Positions 51,895 to 60,074 of a stretch of DNA of 64,000 nucleotides are shown here, piece by piece. The DNA comes from RPRB01 sp035501615. Its GTDB lineage: Bacteria; Myxococcota; Myxococcia; Myxococcales; Myxococcaceae. Below the pieces are notes generated by a model. The model was not told where the DNA came from. It made no database searches and saw only the letters and a program-made list of their open reading frames with translations. Within the stretch, counting starts at the first letter, position 1. Each line of letters opens with the position of its first letter. The DNA lies in assembly GCA_035501615.1 (NCBI GenBank), contig DATJVY010000155.1, forward strand, positions 3,245 through 67,244, written 5' to 3'. The translations under genes were made by a program, and so were the position numbers.

Positions 51895-52992
51895 ATGCGG
51901 ATCGCCATCAACACCGGCGGGGGCGATGCCCCGGGGCTCAACGCGGTCATCCACGCGGTGGTCCTCTCGGCGCACCACCGCGGCTGGGAGGTGCTTGGCA
52001 TCCAGAGCGGCTACCACGGCCTCCTCGACCCGGGCTCGATGACCCGGCTCACGCCGGCCGCGGTGGAGTTCATCGTCGATCGCGGTGGCACCATCCTCGG
52101 GACGACCAACCGCGAGGACCCCTTCCGCCTCCTGCTCCCCGGCCCCACCGGCGAGCTCGTTCCCACCGACCGTTCGGACGAGGTGGTGCGGAACTTCCGC
52201 GCCCTGGGGCTCGACGCGCTGGTGGCGGTCGGCGGCGACGGAAGCATGGCGCTCGCCGCGCGCTTCGCGGCGCTGGGCATCCCGGTGGTGGGCATTCCCA
52301 AGACCATCGACAACGACCTGGCCGACACCAGCCACAGCTTCGGGTTCGACACCGCGGTGTCCACCGCCACCGACGCGGTGGACAAGCTCCACTCCACCGC
52401 CAGCGCCCACCAGCGCGTCTTCGTGGTGGAGGTGATGGGCCGCTACGTCGGATGGATCGCCCTGCACACCGGCCTCACCGGCTCGGCGGACGTCATCCTC
52501 CTTCCCGAGGTGCCGTTCGATCTGGAGCAGGTCTGCGCGAAGATCCGCGCCAACGAGCGCCGGGGGAAGCTCTACGGCATCATCGTCGCCGCGGAGGGCG
52601 CGCGGCCCATCGGCGGTCAGCTCACCACCCGCGAGGTGAGCGCGGTGGGCCGGCAGGAGCCGTTGCTGGGCGGCGTTGCGGAGTGGGTCGCCCGCGAGGT
52701 GGCCCGGCGCACGGGGAAGGAGACCCGCACCCTGGTGCTCGGGCACCTGCAGCGCGGGGGCTCTCCCACCCCGTTCGACCGGCTGGTGGCGCTGCGCTAC
52801 GGGGCCGCTGCGGTGCGCTTCCTCGCCGAGGGCCGGCGCAACGTGCTCGTGGCCTACCACCCCCCGGAGATGGTGGCGGTTCCGCTCGAGGGGGCCGCCA
52901 CCCGGCGGAAGAGCGTCCCGGTGGATGGCGACACCATCCGGACCTGTCGCGAGCTGGGCATCTCGCTCGGCGACGCCCCGCCGATCGACTGA
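51895..52992 (+). CDS. 6-phosphofructokinase
   Basis: A 365-residue phosphofructokinase. It has TGGGDAPGLNAVIHAVV, the phospho-donor loop AVGGDGSM, PKTIDND, FGFDTAVSTATDAVDKL and MGRYVGWIALHTGL, and ends LGHLQRGGSPTPFDR. The loop position that decides the phosphate donor has Gly (GGDGS), as in ATP enzymes, but the next site is Lys (PKTIDND), as in pyrophosphate enzymes. This mixture occurs in the group III type, so donor use needs an assay. A TATGGC element lies about 20 bases upstream of the ATG. It catalyses the committed step of glycolysis (or reversibly if PPi-dependent). Confidence 0.95.
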   Translation: MRIAINTGGGDAPGLNAVIHAVVLSAHHRGWEVLGIQSGYHGLLDPGSMTRLTPAAVEFIVDRGGTILGTTNREDPFRLLLPGPTGELVPTDRSDEVVRNFRALGLDALVAVGGDGSMALAARFAALGIPVVGIPKTIDNDLADTSHSFGFDTAVSTATDAVDKLHSTASAHQRVFVVEVMGRYVGWIALHTGLTGSADVILLPEVPFDLEQVCAKIRANERRGKLYGIIVAAEGARPIGGQLTTREVSAVGRQEPLLGGVAEWVAREVARRTGKETRTLVLGHLQRGGSPTPFDRLVALRYGAAAVRFLAEGRRNVLVAYHPPEMVAVPLEGAATRRKSVPVDGDTIRTCRELGISLGDAPPID

Positions 52993-53049
52993 GGGTGGCA
53001 TTCCGGCCATCCCCGCGGCATGAGAGCCCCGGACCGGAGGGAGTCTCCG

Positions 53050-53541
53050 ATGGGGCAGCCGCCGCCGCTCGATGTGTTCACCCGCGAGGTCTGGAGCGCC
53101 GTCGGCCGCCTCTGGCCGAACCTCGGCGACGATCCCGCCTCCGTCGTCGGACCGCAGATCCCCGTCCTCCCCGCCTTTCTCGCCGAGGCGCATCGCGAGG
53201 GCCACACGGTCGAGGCCGCCGCGGCCGAGGTGACCCGGTTCTTCCTCGACGTCTACCTCCGGAACGCGCTCACGCCGGAGGAGCGCAACGCCCGGCTGGT
53301 GGATCTCCACGAGCTCTCGAAGCGCTCGTACGAGGAGAGCCAGAGGATCGGGGTGCTCCCCTTCACCGCCGCGCTCTTCGGAGCTCAGCAGACGCTCTCC
53401 GAGTGGGCGACCGCGGGTAAGGTTCCCCCGGACGCCGGCCGCGCGCTCAACCGCGACGTCCTCTGCGCGCTCCTGGGCAAGGCACCGGGCGAGGTCTCCC
53501 GGCTGGGCCGGCTCACCCTCGAGGCGTCCCGGAAGCACTGA
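53050..53541 (+). CDS. Helical protein of unknown function
   Basis: A 163-residue soluble protein that I do not recognise. It is mainly helical (DVFTREVWSAVGRLWPNL, AFLAEAHREGHTVEAAAAEVTRFFLDVYL, LVDLHELSKRSYEESQRI). The ATG at 53050 is preceded by GGAGGGAG at good spacing, so an earlier ATG is less likely. It lies 57 bases after the phosphofructokinase stop and may be co-transcribed with it. Confidence 0.7.
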   Translation: MGQPPPLDVFTREVWSAVGRLWPNLGDDPASVVGPQIPVLPAFLAEAHREGHTVEAAAAEVTRFFLDVYLRNALTPEERNARLVDLHELSKRSYEESQRIGVLPFTAALFGAQQTLSEWATAGKVPPDAGRALNRDVLCALLGKAPGEVSRLGRLTLEASRKH

Positions 53542-53607
53542 CGGGGCCGGACGGGGAGCGTGGTCGACCGACTCGCCCGCGGCGGTGATGCTACCCTGCC
53601 GCCGCGC

Positions 53608-54210
53608 ATGTACCCGGACCGCTTCCGGCTTCCCTTCCTCGCCGGCGTTCTGATCGCCGCCGCCGAGCGCCGGCGCCCTGCCCTCGGGCCGTGGTCGCCG
53701 GAGGCGGAGGAGGAGCTCCGGAGCGCCTTCCACTCCGAGCTCCAGGACGTCCGGCGGAGCTTCCTCGAGTCGTTCGACGACCCGGCGTGGTTCGCTCGCG
53801 TCGAGGAGAAGCTCGACGAGATCGCCCTCCCCCGTTACCTGGCCGAGGCCCGCCGCGAGACCGAGCTCGAGCAGCGCGGGTACGGCATCTGGCGCGGGGG
53901 CGACCTCCTCTCCCGCGCCGTGCTCGCGCTCGGGGGCCTCTGCGTGGGGGCGTTCCTGGTGAAGGCGCCCTTCATCCCCATCCCCACCACCTGGGACCTG
54001 CTCATCCTCGCCTTCGGCCTCGCGGCGCCGCTGCTGCCCGACCTCCAGATGTCCCTCTACCGGCGCCGGCACCGCCGCGCGCTCCGGGCCATCGTCGAGG
54101 ACCTGCAGGATGCCGAGGCGAAGCTCGAGCTCTACCAACCGCTGTCCTCGCCGGACGCCCCGGAGAGCGCGCTCGGCACGCGCCGGGAATCGGTCCGGCA
54201 GAAGGGGTGA
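53608..54210 (+). CDS. Membrane protein upstream of two SPFH proteins
   Basis: A 200-residue protein. Residues ~1-85 form a soluble helical region with charged stretches (EEELRSAFHSELQDVRRSFLE, RVEEKLDEIALPRYLAEAR). Residues ~105-150 hold two hydrophobic segments (LLSRAVLALGGLCVGAFLV and TTWDLLILAFGLAAPLLPD). The C-terminus is basic and helical. I chose ATG 53608 because the TGCTACCCT element at 53589-53597 would act as its -10; a GTG at 53560 would lie upstream of that. It overlaps the first SPFH gene by GTGA. It may help anchor or regulate the SPFH proteins. Confidence 0.7.
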   Translation: MYPDRFRLPFLAGVLIAAAERRRPALGPWSPEAEEELRSAFHSELQDVRRSFLESFDDPAWFARVEEKLDEIALPRYLAEARRETELEQRGYGIWRGGDLLSRAVLALGGLCVGAFLVKAPFIPIPTTWDLLILAFGLAAPLLPDLQMSLYRRRHRRALRAIVEDLQDAEAKLELYQPLSSPDAPESALGTRRESVRQKG

Positions 54211-55295
54211 ACGTGCAGCCCTCCTCCATTCCCCGGCGGCGCTTCGACCTGCGAGCCGTGGGCCGCCGCGTCTTCGGCGAGCGCCCCGGACGCAAGCTGT
54301 ACCTGGTCGTGGCCGCGGCGCTCTTCGTTCTCATCGTCTGGGGCGTCTGCGCCGTCTACGTGCACCCCAACGAGTTCGCGGTGAAGCAGGTCACCGTCGG
54401 CCGGCACAAGGGCATCCTCCCCGAGGTCTACTACCCGGGGCTGCACTTCGTGAGCCCCGGCACCGAGCGGCTCCACGTCTTTCCGACCGACATCCAGTCG
54501 CTCGATCTGACCAACGACCCCACCGAGCGGCCCAAGGACGACAAGCGGGTCACGCCGGCGATCAACATCCAGACCTCCGAGGGATACACGGTGACCGTCG
54601 ACTGCTCGGTCCTCTACCGGGTCGAGGATCCCTACAAGGTCCTGACCACGATCGGCCCGGGCAAGCTGTACGAGGACGCGCTGGTCATCCCCCGGACCGA
54701 GCAGATCCTCCGCAAGCGGCTGGGCGAGCTGGACGCCGAGGAGTTCTACGACGTGAACAAGCGCACCACCCGCGCCCGCACCGCGCTCGACGAGCTCAAC
54801 GCCGAGCTGGTGCCCAACGGCATCCGGGTCCTGCACATCTTCCTCCGCCGCTACGAGTACGACCAGCGCTACCAGGCGGCCATCGAGCAGCGGAAGATCC
54901 AGGACCAGACGGTCTTCAAGAACATCGCCGAGGCCGAGCTGGCCGCGGCCACCGCCGAGCGCGACCGGGTGCTGGCCCTCGGCCAGGCCACGGTGCGGGT
55001 GGAACTCGCCAGGGGCGAGGCGGAAAAGAAGAAGCTCGAGGCCGAGGCCGACCTCTACTCGCGCCGGCAACGCGCGGCGGGCGAGCTGGCCGTCGCTCTG
55101 GCCGAGGCGGAGGGAACCCGGCTGGAGAACGAGGCGCTTCGCGGGGTGGGCGCCGACAACCTGGTCGGGCTCCGGATGGCCGAGGTCCTGCGGGGGACGA
55201 AGATCATCGTCGTCCCCACCGACGGCGAGTCCGGGGTCAACCCGCTCGACCTGCGCTCGGCGCTGAAGCGCTTCGACGTGAAGGGGGGGCCATGA
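54207..55295 (+). CDS. SPFH-domain membrane protein (stomatin/HflK-like)
   Basis: A 362-residue protein. One N-terminal transmembrane helix (LYLVVAAALFVLIVWGVCAVYV) is followed by an SPFH domain: VKQVTVGRHKGILPEVYYPGLHFVSPG and VTVDCSVLYRVEDPYKVLTTIGPG. A long coiled coil (~230-310, AEAELAAATAERDRVLALGQATVRVELARGEAEKKKLEAEADLYSRR) is usual for stomatin/HflK-type proteins, which form membrane rings. It lacks the HflK/HflC partner architecture around FtsH. The stop overlaps the next SPFH gene by ATGA, after a run of seven G. Confidence 0.88.
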   Translation: MNVQPSSIPRRRFDLRAVGRRVFGERPGRKLYLVVAAALFVLIVWGVCAVYVHPNEFAVKQVTVGRHKGILPEVYYPGLHFVSPGTERLHVFPTDIQSLDLTNDPTERPKDDKRVTPAINIQTSEGYTVTVDCSVLYRVEDPYKVLTTIGPGKLYEDALVIPRTEQILRKRLGELDAEEFYDVNKRTTRARTALDELNAELVPNGIRVLHIFLRRYEYDQRYQAAIEQRKIQDQTVFKNIAEAELAAATAERDRVLALGQATVRVELARGEAEKKKLEAEADLYSRRQRAAGELAVALAEAEGTRLENEALRGVGADNLVGLRMAEVLRGTKIIVVPTDGESGVNPLDLRSALKRFDVKGGP

Positions 55296-56347
55296 GACGG
55301 CTGCTCTGGCCCTTGCTCCTGGGCCTGCCTTTGGCGGGCTGTACCTGTCACTCCACCCACAGCACCGAGGTGGGCGTTCTCACCCGCCGGGCCACCCTCG
55401 GCGGACTCCTCGGCCATCCGGGCATCCAGACCGAGGTCTACGCCCCCGGCGCGACCTACCTCTTCCCGGTCTTCCTCACCGACTGGCACACCTTCGACGT
55501 CTCGCTCCAGAACCTGAGCATGGTGCGCGACGTGAAGAAGGGAGACCGGAGCAAGGAGGACGACCTCTTCTTCAAGACCATCGACGGCAACGACATCCGG
55601 GTGGACGTGACGGTGGCCTGGGCGATCGACCCCAGGCGCGCTCCCTACCTCCTGAACAAGGTGGGCGAGAGCACCGACCAGGTGAAGGAGAAGCTGGTCC
55701 GCCCCGCGTGCCGGAGCGTTGTCCGCGACGTGCTCAACTCGCTCCGGAGCGAGGAGTTCTACGTCTCCGAGAAGCGCTTCGCCAAGGCGGCCGAGGCGCG
55801 CGACCGGCTGGCTTCCGTGCTCGAGCCGGAGGGCATCCTCGTCCGCCAGGTGATCCTCGGCGAGCACCACTTCAACCAGGAGTACGAGAAGGTCATCCGG
55901 GACAAGAAGCTGGCGGAGCAGAACAGCGAGCGGATGCACAGCGAGGCCCGCGCAGCCGGGGAGCAGATGAAGAGCGAGCTCCAGAAGGCCAAGGGCAGCG
56001 TAAACCAGACCCTGGCCGCCGCTCAGGGGTCGCTCGACACCGCGCGGCTCTCCGCCGACGCCCAGCTCTTCCAGAACCAGAAGCAGGCCGAGGCCCTGGT
56101 CGCCGAGAAGAAGGCGCACGCCCAGGGAGTCCGGAAGCAGAACGAGGCCCTGGCCGGCAGCGGCGGGACGGCGCTGGTGAAGCTGAAGATCGCCGAGGCC
56201 CTGACCGGGAAGGACCTGGTGTTCCTGCCCGGCGGCAAGTCGGGGGTGGGGCTCCAGACGCTCAACCTGAACCAGCTGCTGGAGGCCCTGACCGCCCGGC
56301 AGGCGCTCCCACCCGCCGACGAGAAGCCGCCCACGCCCGCGCGCTGA
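55292..56347 (+). CDS. SPFH-domain lipoprotein
   Basis: A 351-residue SPFH protein with an N-terminal lipoprotein signal (LLWPLLLGLPLAGC, cysteine near 17) instead of a transmembrane helix. The SPFH region runs VGVLTRRATLGGLLGHPGIQ, YAPGATYLFPVFLTDWHTFDV and VDVTVAWAIDPRRAPYLL, followed by a coiled coil (AEQNSERMHSEARAAGEQMKSELQKAKG). SPFH proteins usually form rings attached to the membrane; a lipid anchor would place this one outside the cytoplasm, if exported. It is coupled to the first SPFH gene. The pair could form a heteromeric ring spanning the envelope, but that is speculation. Confidence 0.83.
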   Translation: MRRLLWPLLLGLPLAGCTCHSTHSTEVGVLTRRATLGGLLGHPGIQTEVYAPGATYLFPVFLTDWHTFDVSLQNLSMVRDVKKGDRSKEDDLFFKTIDGNDIRVDVTVAWAIDPRRAPYLLNKVGESTDQVKEKLVRPACRSVVRDVLNSLRSEEFYVSEKRFAKAAEARDRLASVLEPEGILVRQVILGEHHFNQEYEKVIRDKKLAEQNSERMHSEARAAGEQMKSELQKAKGSVNQTLAAAQGSLDTARLSADAQLFQNQKQAEALVAEKKAHAQGVRKQNEALAGSGGTALVKLKIAEALTGKDLVFLPGGKSGVGLQTLNLNQLLEALTARQALPPADEKPPTPAR

Positions 56348-56348
56348 A

Positions 56349-56398
56349 CGGAGCCGGACGAAGGGGCTCCGGACGGCGGAAGGCGGGCCCCACCCGCC
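56349..56398 (+). terminator. Two tandem hairpins after the SPFH operon
   Basis: CGGAGCC/GGCTCCG (56349-56355, 56365-56371; 9-base loop) and GGCGGG/CCCGCC (56382-56387, 56393-56398; 5-base loop), both perfect. They start right after the SPFH lipoprotein stop in the 175-base gap before the ATP-grasp gene. No U-tract, so Rho-independent termination is uncertain. The rest of the gap shows no gene. Confidence 0.4.
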
Positions 56399-56522
56399 CG
56401 GAATCACGAACCTTCCGGGCACCGGTTCCAGGGCTCGGGGGCCGCCGGGCCGGCCCTCTCGCTGCCCTGCTCCCCTCGCAGGAGCATCGACGACGCACCG
56501 CGAGATCGGCGAGGCTCGGCCC

Positions 56523-58097
56523 GTGATTCCGCGGCCCCCGTTCGCGTGGGAGTTGTCGGAGGCGCAGGAGACGGCCGCCTTCGAGGCACTCAAGCCTCGG
56601 CTGGCTCCGCTCTGGAACGTCATCCACGCCGGGGAGGACGAGCCGTACACCTCGGTGGTCGTCCCCTCGATGACCCTCGACCGGGTGGAGCTGGAGAAGA
56701 TTCCCGGGGCGACGTTCTACGAGGAGAGGCTCCTCTTCCTCCTCATCCGCCTCCGCAACCCGCGGGCCCGGATGGTCTACGTCACCTCGCAGCCGGTGCA
56801 CCCGATGCTGCTGGAGTACTACCTCCAGTTCCTCGCTGGCGTTCCCGCCAGCCACGCCCGGACCCGCCTGACCATCCTCTCGGCGTACGACGGCTCGCCC
56901 CGGCCGCTCACCGAGAAGATCCTCGAGCGACCCCGTCTCATCCAGCGGATCCGGGCGTCGATCGCCGACCCGGAGCGGGCCTACCTCACCGTCTTCAACG
57001 CCACGCCGCTGGAGCGCAAGCTGTCGGTCCTGCTCGAGATCCCGATGAACGGGCTCGACCCGAAGCTCGGCTACCTGGGCACGAAGTCCGGCAGCCGCAA
57101 GGTCTTCCGCGAGGCCGGTGTGCCCATGCCCGCCGGCTTCGAGGACCTCCGCGGAGAGGACGACGTCGAGCGCAGCCTGGCCGAGCTGCAGCGCATGCGC
57201 CCCGGCCTCCGCCGCGCGGTGGTGAAGCTCAACGAGGGCTTCTCCGGCGAGGGCAACGCCATCGTCGAGCTCCCCAGCGCTCCTCGCACCGAGGGCATCC
57301 GCCGCTCGCTGGAGGGGATGCGCTTCTCCATCCCCTCGGAGAGCACCGAGCACTTCCTCGGGAAGTTCTCGAAGATGGGCGGCGTGGTGGAGGAGTTCCT
57401 GGACGCCAAGGAGTCCACCTCCCCCAGCGCCCAGCTGCGGGTGAACCCCTCGGGCGAGGCCATCCTCCTCTCCACCCACGACCAGGTGCTGGGAGGCTCG
57501 AGCGGCCAGGTCTACCTGGGGTGCCTCTTCCCGGCCGCCAGCGCCTACCGGATGCCGGTCCAGGATGCGGCGATGCGCGTCGGCGCGGTGCTGGGGAGCA
57601 AGGGCGTGGTCAGCCGCTTCGGGGTGGACTTCCTGGCCACGCGGGCCGGGCCCTCGGACCCGTGGGCGCTGCACGCCCTGGAGATCAACCTCCGGATGGG
57701 CGGCACCACCCACCCCTTCCTCGCCCTGCGCTTCCTGATCGACGGGGGCACGCTCGACGTCGCCTCGGGCCTGTTCCGGACCCCCGAGGGCGCGCCGAAG
57801 TTCTACCGCTCCACCGACAACCTCCAGGCGGTCACCTACCGCGGGCTGACCCCCGAGGAGCTCTTCGACATCGTGACCGTCCACCGGCTGCACTACAACC
57901 AGGCCACCGGCCGCGGAGTGCTCTTCCACATGCTCGGCGCCCTGTCCGAGCATGGGAAGGTCGGCATCACCGCGATCGGCAACACCCGGGAGGACGCCGA
58001 GGGCCTCTACCGCCACACGCTGGAGATGCTGAACCGGGAGGCGCTGCTCGGCCACGCGCCCGCCTCGCTCGTCCCGGCCGAGCAAGGACACGGATGA
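56523..58097 (+). CDS. ATP-grasp peptide ligase, PGM1-related
   Basis: A 524-residue amide/peptide ligase. The N-terminal ~170 residues include LNVIHAGEDEPYTSVVVPSMTLD, which resembles the specificity domain of PGM1 (the pheganomycin peptide ligase). The ATP-grasp part begins GYLGTKSGSRKVFREAGVPMPAGFEDL and includes VVKLNEGFSGEGNAIVEL, typical glycine-rich ATP binding. A PGM1-like C-terminal domain follows (NQATGRGVLFHMLGALSEHGKVGITAIGN). It should couple a carboxylate and an amine with ATP. GTG start. The esterase gene overlaps its stop by ATGA. First gene of a plus-strand set; no NRPS genes are nearby. Confidence 0.85.
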   Translation: MIPRPPFAWELSEAQETAAFEALKPRLAPLWNVIHAGEDEPYTSVVVPSMTLDRVELEKIPGATFYEERLLFLLIRLRNPRARMVYVTSQPVHPMLLEYYLQFLAGVPASHARTRLTILSAYDGSPRPLTEKILERPRLIQRIRASIADPERAYLTVFNATPLERKLSVLLEIPMNGLDPKLGYLGTKSGSRKVFREAGVPMPAGFEDLRGEDDVERSLAELQRMRPGLRRAVVKLNEGFSGEGNAIVELPSAPRTEGIRRSLEGMRFSIPSESTEHFLGKFSKMGGVVEEFLDAKESTSPSAQLRVNPSGEAILLSTHDQVLGGSSGQVYLGCLFPAASAYRMPVQDAAMRVGAVLGSKGVVSRFGVDFLATRAGPSDPWALHALEINLRMGGTTHPFLALRFLIDGGTLDVASGLFRTPEGAPKFYRSTDNLQAVTYRGLTPEELFDIVTVHRLHYNQATGRGVLFHMLGALSEHGKVGITAIGNTREDAEGLYRHTLEMLNREALLGHAPASLVPAEQGHG

Positions 58098-58852
58098 GCT
58101 TCGTCGACCCCTCGCTGCGCCGGGAGATCCTCGGGTGGTACAGCCCCCGGCTGGGCATCGACATGCCCATCGTCCGCTACGGCACCTGGGGCCGGGCGCT
58201 GCTGCTCTTCCCCACCGCCGCCGGCGACTTCCTCGAGGCCGAGCGGATGTGGCTGATCAAGTCCATCGAGCCGCTGATCTTCGCGGGCCGGGTCACGGTG
58301 TTCAGCATCGACAGCATCAACCGGCACGCCTGGATGGCGGACGGCATCTCCCTTCCGGAGAAGGCCCGACGCCAGGCGCTCTTCTCCGGCTACGTGGAGG
58401 AGGAGGTCGTCCCCCACATCCGGCGAGTGCTGCAGAACGACTCGGCCCGCATCGGCGCCACCGGAGCGAGCTTCGGTGCCTTCCACGCCGCCAACGCCGT
58501 GTTCCGCCGGCCGGACCTCTTCGACACGCTCATCGCCATGAGCGGCTTCTACGACCTGGGGCCGAACTACCTCTTCGGCTTCGGCAACGACGACGTGTAC
58601 TTCAACAACCCCACCTCGTACCTGCCGGGGCTCGATGGGCGGGCGCTGCACCTCCTCCACCACAGCGCGCTGTACATCGTCTGCGGCCAGGGGGCCTACG
58701 AGCGGCCGGACTACTCGCGAAGGCTGAGCGAGGTGCTGAGCAGCAAGGGCATCCCGCACCAGCTCGACATCTGGGGACACGACATCACCCACGACTGGCC
58801 GGCGTGGCGGAAGATGCTGCCCTACGCCATCGCCGAGCGGGTGGGCTGGTAG
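58094..58852 (+). CDS. Alpha/beta-hydrolase esterase-like protein
   Basis: A 252-residue esterase-fold protein. The nucleophile elbow GASFGAF contains the catalytic Ser. A later GHDITHDWPAWRKML provides the likely catalytic His, and the acidic residue lies in the region between. Features such as LLFPTAAGDFLEAERM and FYDLGPNYLFGFGNDDVYFNNP match the putative esterase family (PF00756-like). It overlaps the PGM1-like ligase gene and is followed 10 bases later by an ATP-grasp-like gene. It could trim or activate the ligase product. AAGGA just before the ATG gives a good ribosome-binding site. Confidence 0.85.
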   Translation: MSFVDPSLRREILGWYSPRLGIDMPIVRYGTWGRALLLFPTAAGDFLEAERMWLIKSIEPLIFAGRVTVFSIDSINRHAWMADGISLPEKARRQALFSGYVEEEVVPHIRRVLQNDSARIGATGASFGAFHAANAVFRRPDLFDTLIAMSGFYDLGPNYLFGFGNDDVYFNNPTSYLPGLDGRALHLLHHSALYIVCGQGAYERPDYSRRLSEVLSSKGIPHQLDIWGHDITHDWPAWRKMLPYAIAERVGW

Positions 58853-58862
58853 GAGAGGAACG

Positions 58863-60074
58863 ATGGATCCAGGGCCGCGCGCTGCCTTCAACCGAGTCTG
58901 GAGCCCGGCGCTGTACCGGCGCTACGTGGACCGGCTGGAGCAGGAGCTGGGGCCGGTACCGTTCCGCCTGGCGGAGACGCCCTTCTTCGTCTCCCCCGCC
59001 CTGCGCGAGCTGCTGGACCGGAGCGCGCTGGAGATCGTCGCGCAGCTCTCGCGCCCCGCGCTCCTCGGCGAGCTGATGACGGCCATCCCCGACCGGTACC
59101 GCGCGCCGGGCATGGACCCGCTTCCCAGCTGCGTCCAGGTGGACTTCGCCATCACCCCCGCGCCAGGCGGGAAGATGGAGGGGAAGGTGGTGGAGCTGCA
59201 GGCCTTCCCCTCCGGCTACGCGATGATGCTCGCCTTCGCCGGAGCCTGGAGCGACGTGCTGGAGTCCACGCCGGCGCTCGCAGGAGGCTGGAGCTGCTGC
59301 GTGCTCCCGGACGACCAGGCCCGGACGCTGCTCGCCGACACCATCCTCGGCGGCGAGGACCCGGAGTCGGTGGCGCTGGTCGACTTCGAGCCCCACCAGC
59401 AGAAGACCCGGCCCGACTTCGTCGCCACCCGGAATCTCCTCGGCGTGGAGGCGGTCTGCGCCACCGACCTCGTCAAGGAAGGGCGAAGGCTCCTTCGCCG
59501 CGGCCCCGACCGGCGGCTGGTCCAGGTACGCCGGATCTACAACCGGATGGTCTTCGACGAGCTGGAGCGCAAGGGCTACCGCCTGCCCTTCGAGTGGTCC
59601 GACGACCTCGACCTCACCTGGTGCAGCCACCCCAACTGGTACTGGGTCTGGAGCAAGGTCGCACTGCCCCACCTGGACCACCCCGCGGTGCCCCGGGCCC
59701 GCTTCCTCTCCGACGTCTCGACGCCACCGGCAGACCTGTCCGGCTTCGTCCTGAAACCACTCTTCTCCTTCGCCGGCGCGGGCGTGGTGATCGACGTCAC
59801 GCCCGAGGACCTGGCGGCCATCGCGCCGGAGCAGCGCGCGGGGTGGGTGCTTCAGGAAAAGGTCACCTATGCCCCGGCGATCCGCACGCCGGACGGCATC
59901 GACGTCAAGGCCGAGGTGCGAGTGATGCTGGTCCGTCCTCCCGGCGTGCCCCAGCTGCGGCCACTGATGCACCTCGTCCGGCTGTCGCGGGGGAAGATGC
60001 TCGGAGTGGACCAGAACAAGGGCCTCGACTGGGTCGGGGCCTCGGTCGGTCTCTGGCGGCCGCTCCGGAGCTAG
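58863..60074 (+). CDS. ATP-grasp/glutathionylspermidine-synthase-like protein
   Basis: A 403-residue protein with an ATP-grasp-like C-terminal half. The N-terminal ~120 residues (TPFFVSPALRELLDRSALEIVAQL) resemble the pre-ATP-grasp region of glutathionylspermidine synthase-like ligases. Motifs such as VLKPLFSFAGAGVVIDVTPEDLAAI and GWVLQEKVTYAPAIRTPDGIDVKAEVRVMLV fit nucleotide and metal binding. Substrate unknown. Third gene of the plus-strand set. Its 3' end overlaps the convergent ATP-grasp gene by 4 bases. Confidence 0.8.
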   Translation: MDPGPRAAFNRVWSPALYRRYVDRLEQELGPVPFRLAETPFFVSPALRELLDRSALEIVAQLSRPALLGELMTAIPDRYRAPGMDPLPSCVQVDFAITPAPGGKMEGKVVELQAFPSGYAMMLAFAGAWSDVLESTPALAGGWSCCVLPDDQARTLLADTILGGEDPESVALVDFEPHQQKTRPDFVATRNLLGVEAVCATDLVKEGRRLLRRGPDRRLVQVRRIYNRMVFDELERKGYRLPFEWSDDLDLTWCSHPNWYWVWSKVALPHLDHPAVPRARFLSDVSTPPADLSGFVLKPLFSFAGAGVVIDVTPEDLAAIAPEQRAGWVLQEKVTYAPAIRTPDGIDVKAEVRVMLVRPPGVPQLRPLMHLVRLSRGKMLGVDQNKGLDWVGASVGLWRPLRS

